Part shown: piece by piece, positions 6,168 to 8,049 of the stretch
Layout of the letters: every line of letters starts with the position of its first letter
Position numbering within the stretch: the first letter of the stretch is position 1
Source: JALXCG01 sp026991065 [NCBI: Gemmatimonadota bacterium]
Lineage (GTDB): Bacteria > GCA-2686955
Length of the DNA: 8,049 nucleotides
Assembly: GCA_026991065.1 (NCBI GenBank)
Contig: JALXCG010000130.1
Span: 1 to 8,049, forward strand
Direction: 5' to 3'
Translations under genes and position numbers: made by a program
The notes under the pieces: generated by a model
Told to the model about the DNA's origin: nothing
The model's database searches: none
What the model saw: the letters and a program-made list of their open reading frames with translations, nothing else

Positions 6168-6932
6168 ATGAAGGCGAGATTTCAAGGACGAGTGGCGGTG
6201 GTTACCGGGGTCAGCAGAGGACTCGGCCTGGGCCTGTTGCGAGAGTTTCAGGCCGCTGGACTGCACGTCGCCGGTTGTGCTCGCAGCACCCCCGCCTGGG
6301 CTGAGAACGAGGAGAACTCCTCGGTCTTTTTCCGCGCCGTGGATGTGCGCGACGCTGCAGCCCTGGCCGAGTTTGCGGCCGCCGTGCGGCAGCGCTGGGG
6401 AGGGATCGATCTGTGGGTCAACAATGCCGGCGTGTTGGAACCGATCGGCATGGGGCGAGATCTCGATCCGGCGGCTTTTGCCGCCCACATCGCCATTAAT
6501 GTCGACGGTGTCTGGAACGGGTGCCGGGCTTTCCTGCAGGGGGCGCATATCCAGGGACGTGGCGGCACTCTGGTAAACATCTCTTCCGGGGCGGCCCACA
6601 GCGCCTACCGTGGCTGGGCAGCCTATTGTGCAGGCAAGGCCGCAGTCGATCAGCTGTCGCGAGTCCTGGCACTGGAGGAAGCGGAGTATGGGATCCGGGT
6701 CTTTGCACTCGCCCCGGGAATCATCGAAACCGACATGCAGAGAGTGATCCGCAAGCAGAGTGCGACCGATTTTCCCGATGTGGAGAAGTTTCGCCGGCTT
6801 CACGAGGAGGGGCTTCTTGGTGGTCCGACCGAGCCGGCGGCGGCGATCTTGCGGTTGGCGTTCGGCCCGCCGCTGGATCCCGCACGAGTGGTGCTGGACC
6901 TCCGCGACTCGGTGGAACTAAGGGAATCCTGA
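6168..6932 (+). CDS. short-chain dehydrogenase/reductase (SDR), YueD / sepiapterin-reductase-like
   Basis: This 254-residue cytosolic NAD(P)-dependent oxidoreductase is a classical SDR. Seen: the cofactor motif TGVSRGLG (13-20), Asp59 after the third strand, NNAG (85-88), Asn111, and the catalytic Ser140, Tyr153 and Lys157 (YCAGK); then APGIIETDMQ (182-191). Arg17 and Arg39 at the end of strand 2 favour NADP(H) over NAD(H). The segment from PGIIETDMQ through IRKQSATDFPDVEKF (about 194-208) resembles my recollection of Bacillus YueD (benzil reductase) and sepiapterin-reductase-like SDRs, which reduce vicinal dicarbonyls. That subfamily link is from memory and is less certain than the SDR assignment; the true substrate is unknown. 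The gene stands alone on the plus strand, divergent from the aminopeptidase and convergent with the lipoprotein gene 30 bp downstream. No terminator with a T-run is visible after its TGA. Confidence 0.92.
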   Translation: MKARFQGRVAVVTGVSRGLGLGLLREFQAAGLHVAGCARSTPAWAENEENSSVFFRAVDVRDAAALAEFAAAVRQRWGGIDLWVNNAGVLEPIGMGRDLDPAAFAAHIAINVDGVWNGCRAFLQGAHIQGRGGTLVNISSGAAHSAYRGWAAYCAGKAAVDQLSRVLALEEAEYGIRVFALAPGIIETDMQRVIRKQSATDFPDVEKFRRLHEEGLLGGPTEPAAAILRLAFGPPLDPARVVLDLRDSVELRES

Positions 6933-6962
6933 CCACCGTTTCGCCGCGCCGCGTCCACTGCA

Positions 6963-7196
6963 CTAATCGCGTAGCTTCTCCAGGGCTTGCAGCCGCTCTT
7001 GAGCGGTGTGAGCCGCTTTGGTATCGGGGTAGCGGTCCAGGACGCGCTGGTAGAGTTGAGTGGCATGGGAGTAGTTGCCCTGAGCCTCTTCGAATTGGGC
7101 ATTGCCGATCATCTCTTCCGCCTTCCCTTCAGCGCCGGCACAAGCGGCCAGGAGCAGCGGCAGCAGGACAATCCAGGTCAGGGCGAGGCGTTTCAT
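6963..7196 (-). CDS. small lipoprotein with one TPR-like repeat
   Basis: This protein has 77 residues. Seen: a basic start (MKR), a hydrophobic signal core, and a lipobox LAAC with the lipidated Cys19. The next residues are Ala-Gly, with no Asp at +2, which predicts Lol-dependent sorting to the outer membrane. The mature part is about 59 residues: AEEMIGNAQFEEAQGNYSHA then TQLYQRVLDRYPDTKAAHTA, which reads as a single TPR helix pair (small residues and Tyr at the usual positions, the YPDT turn), plus a capping helix ending ALEKLRD. The YPDT-type repeat recalls those of BamD and CpoB/YbgF, but this protein is much shorter than either. The ATG at 7196 has a good AGGAG 7 nt upstream. The reading frame stays open to 8012, but that extension is antisense to the secreted hydrolase. 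The function is unknown; a single TPR would probably need to oligomerise or bind a partner. Confidence 0.85.
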   Translation of the reverse strand: MKRLALTWIVLLPLLLAACAGAEGKAEEMIGNAQFEEAQGNYSHATQLYQRVLDRYPDTKAAHTAQERLQALEKLRD

Positions 7197-7203
7197 CTTG
7201 TTT

Positions 7204-7208
7204 CTCCT
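7204..7208 (-). promoter_or_regulatory. Shine-Dalgarno site of the lipoprotein gene
   Basis: AGGAG on the minus strand sits 7 nt before the ATG at 7196. It marks the true start of the short lipoprotein inside a much longer open frame. Confidence 0.7.
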
Positions 7209-7231
7209 GTTCGGGATCCATTTCGAGGCTT

Positions 7232-7247
7232 CGCCGGGAACTCGGCG
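7232..7247 (-). other. hairpin in the predicted 5' leader of the lipoprotein gene
   Basis: CGCCG / CGGCG form a 5-bp stem around a 6-nt loop, about 25 nt upstream of the lipoprotein Shine-Dalgarno site. It could lie in the leader mRNA; it is short and may be chance. Confidence 0.25.
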
Positions 7248-7253
7248 GGACAT

Positions 7254-7287
7254 CCAGGTTAGACTGTTGTTGAAGCAAGTTACCTGG
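7254..7287. repeat. inverted repeat CCAGGT-N22-ACCTGG, possible operator
   Basis: Exact 6-bp inverted half-sites occur at 7254-7259 and 7282-7287, separated by 22 nt, between the divergent lipoprotein and hydrolase genes. The half-site extends imperfectly (CCAGGTTA against CCAGGTAA on the other strand). The position between two diverging starts suits a regulator site, or two sites for one protein. This is inference; 6-bp matches can arise by chance. Confidence 0.35.
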
Positions 7288-7304
7288 CTGGCATTTCCTG
7301 ACCC

Positions 7305-7308
7305 GGAG
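7305..7308 (+). promoter_or_regulatory. Shine-Dalgarno site of the secreted hydrolase
   Basis: GGAG lies 5 nt before the ATG at 7314. It supports this start, which is also the only one that gives a full signal peptide. Confidence 0.55.
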
Positions 7309-7313
7309 TCGCG

Positions 7314-8049
7314 ATGAATAACTCGAAGTCGTGTTTGGCTGTTCTTGTTGGGAGCGTTTTCTTGAGCATGTCGGCCGCGCCGGCGGATGAGTTGATACGG
7401 GTGGATCTCATCTCCTCCTACGATGGAGCGGCAACCTGGTCCCTGGTCAATATACCGGACTCCTATGTGCCGGGCACTCCGGTTCCTCTGGTGATCGGCT
7501 GTCACGGCATGGGGGGCTCGGCGGATGATGCAATCACTTTTCTCGCCGGACCGACCAGTCAGCGTGGCTGGATTCTGGCGGCGCCGCAGACTCACGGCGA
7601 GCGATCCGACGGCGAGACTTCGCTCGCCGCACGTGCCGCGCAGCATGATCTGATCGATCTTCTGCAATACTGCATGGACAATTACGACATCGACGCGGAT
7701 CGCGTGTATCTCAGCGGCGCATCCATGGGCGGAATGCAGACTTCGATCAGCGCGGCGAAATACCCGGATGTTTTCGCTGCCGCGTGGGAGTGGATGGGGC
7801 CAGCCGATATGGAAGTGATTTGGTACGAGCTGGACGGCTCCTTTCTGTTCCAGGAACTGGCGGATGAATCGGTGATCGAATGCGGCGGGAAGCCGGATGA
7901 GCAGCCGTTCGAGTATCGCCGCCGGTCGGCCACGGAATACGCCATGAACCTTCGCACGGTGCCGTTCAAGATCGGGCATGGACGCACAGATATACTGGTT
8001 CGTCCCCATCATGCCAAGGACCTGGATCGGGCAATTCGCGCCTACGACC
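7314..8049 (+). CDS. secreted alpha/beta hydrolase (esterase / PHB-depolymerase-like), cut by window edge
   Basis: 245 codons are visible and the gene continues beyond the window. Seen: a Sec signal peptide (MNNSKSCLAVLVGSVFLSMS, likely cleavage near AAPA-DE at about 24), so export is expected. A serine-hydrolase core follows: PLVIGCHGMGGS (58-69) forms the oxyanion region, YDIDADRVYLSGASMGG (124-140) carries the GxSxG nucleophile Ser137, and HGRTD (222-226) supplies a likely catalytic Asp226. The catalytic His should lie near or beyond the right edge; His232 and His233 are visible, but their role is unclear. The DIDADRVYLSG phrase is typical of the esterase, feruloyl-esterase and poly(3-hydroxybutyrate)-depolymerase-like group and of S9-type peptidases, so the substrate cannot be fixed. 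A Trp-rich stretch, AAAWEWMGPADMEVIWYE (155-172), follows the nucleophile and may shape the pocket. The gene diverges from the lipoprotein gene. Confidence 0.85.
   Translation, partial: MNNSKSCLAVLVGSVFLSMSAAPADELIRVDLISSYDGAATWSLVNIPDSYVPGTPVPLVIGCHGMGGSADDAITFLAGPTSQRGWILAAPQTHGERSDGETSLAARAAQHDLIDLLQYCMDNYDIDADRVYLSGASMGGMQTSISAAKYPDVFAAAWEWMGPADMEVIWYELDGSFLFQELADESVIECGGKPDEQPFEYRRRSATEYAMNLRTVPFKIGHGRTDILVRPHHAKDLDRAIRAYD

Larger units (their letters stand above)
7197..7313. promoter_or_regulatory. divergent intergenic region between lipoprotein and secreted hydrolase
   Basis: This 117-bp gap separates two diverging envelope or export genes and is expected to carry both promoters. On the minus strand TCTAAC (7265-7260) could be a -10 element, but no good -35 box sits upstream. 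On the plus strand TTGAAG (7270-7275) could be a -35 box, with only a poor -10 candidate near 7293. Both calls are weak. The region also carries a hairpin and an inverted repeat, listed separately. Confidence 0.4.

Noticed and set aside
5877-6803. Minus-strand open frame of 308 codons spanning the divergent gap and the SDR gene
   Set aside because: It would overlap both the start of aminopeptidase P and most of a complete SDR gene, and has no recognisable domain.
6993-7006. CCGCTC-TT-GAGCGG stem-loop as a terminator for the SDR gene
   Set aside because: It lies inside the lipoprotein coding sequence, about 60 nt beyond the SDR stop, and no T-run follows.
7197-8012. N-terminal extension of the lipoprotein frame by about 272 residues
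   Set aside because: The added part is antisense to the secreted hydrolase; a strong Shine-Dalgarno site and a lipoprotein signal peptide mark the real start at 7196.
1-8049. Mobile element, CRISPR array, tRNA, defence or biosynthetic cluster
   Set aside because: No transposase, integrase, spaced direct repeats, tRNA-like fold or defence-type protein was found on reading both strands; base composition looks uniform by eye.

Overview
The window is GC-rich, densely coded bacterial chromosome. It suggests a diderm (Gram-negative) organism: there is an HflK/HflC membrane pair, a small lipoprotein whose residues after the lipidated Cys predict outer-membrane sorting, and a Sec-exported hydrolase. 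Pseudomonadota or a neighbouring diderm phylum fits best, but the sequence alone does not settle the lineage. I see no insertion sequence, phage gene, CRISPR array, tRNA or rRNA.

Layout. Positions 1-6012 hold six genes, all on the minus strand and closely packed. In transcription order they are an aminopeptidase P (pepP-like, 6012-4228), the adenine DNA glycosylase MutY (about 4174-3113), HflK (3013-2012), HflC (2015-1065), a 3-methyladenine DNA glycosylase of the AAG/MPG family (1013-348), and the N-terminal part of an HGGGF-type alpha/beta hydrolase (351-1, running off the left edge). hflK/hflC and aag/hydrolase each overlap by an ATGA stop-start. The mutY start lies either just inside the end of pepP or about 50 nt after it. 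A 155-bp gap then separates pepP from a divergent short-chain dehydrogenase (6168-6932, +). That gene converges, with only 30 bp between stops, on a 77-residue lipoprotein carrying one TPR-like repeat (7196-6963, -). A 117-bp divergent gap containing an inverted repeat leads to a secreted alpha/beta hydrolase (7314 onward, +) that runs off the right edge.

How the genes may work together. HflK and HflC form the SPFH assembly that surrounds and modulates the membrane protease FtsH. Aminopeptidase P trims X-Pro peptides, so it could act downstream in peptide turnover. MutY and AAG are both base-excision glycosylases, for oxidative mispairs and alkylated bases. A common run of proteostasis and base-repair genes is therefore present, but co-transcription is inferred from spacing and overlaps only. 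The lipoprotein and secreted hydrolase form a separate envelope or export-directed pair.

I found no convincing previously undescribed system. The items most worth a second look are the glycosylase/hflKC/glycosylase gene order, the single-TPR mini-lipoprotein, and the inverted repeat between the two envelope genes. No gene-free stretch exceeds 300 bases.
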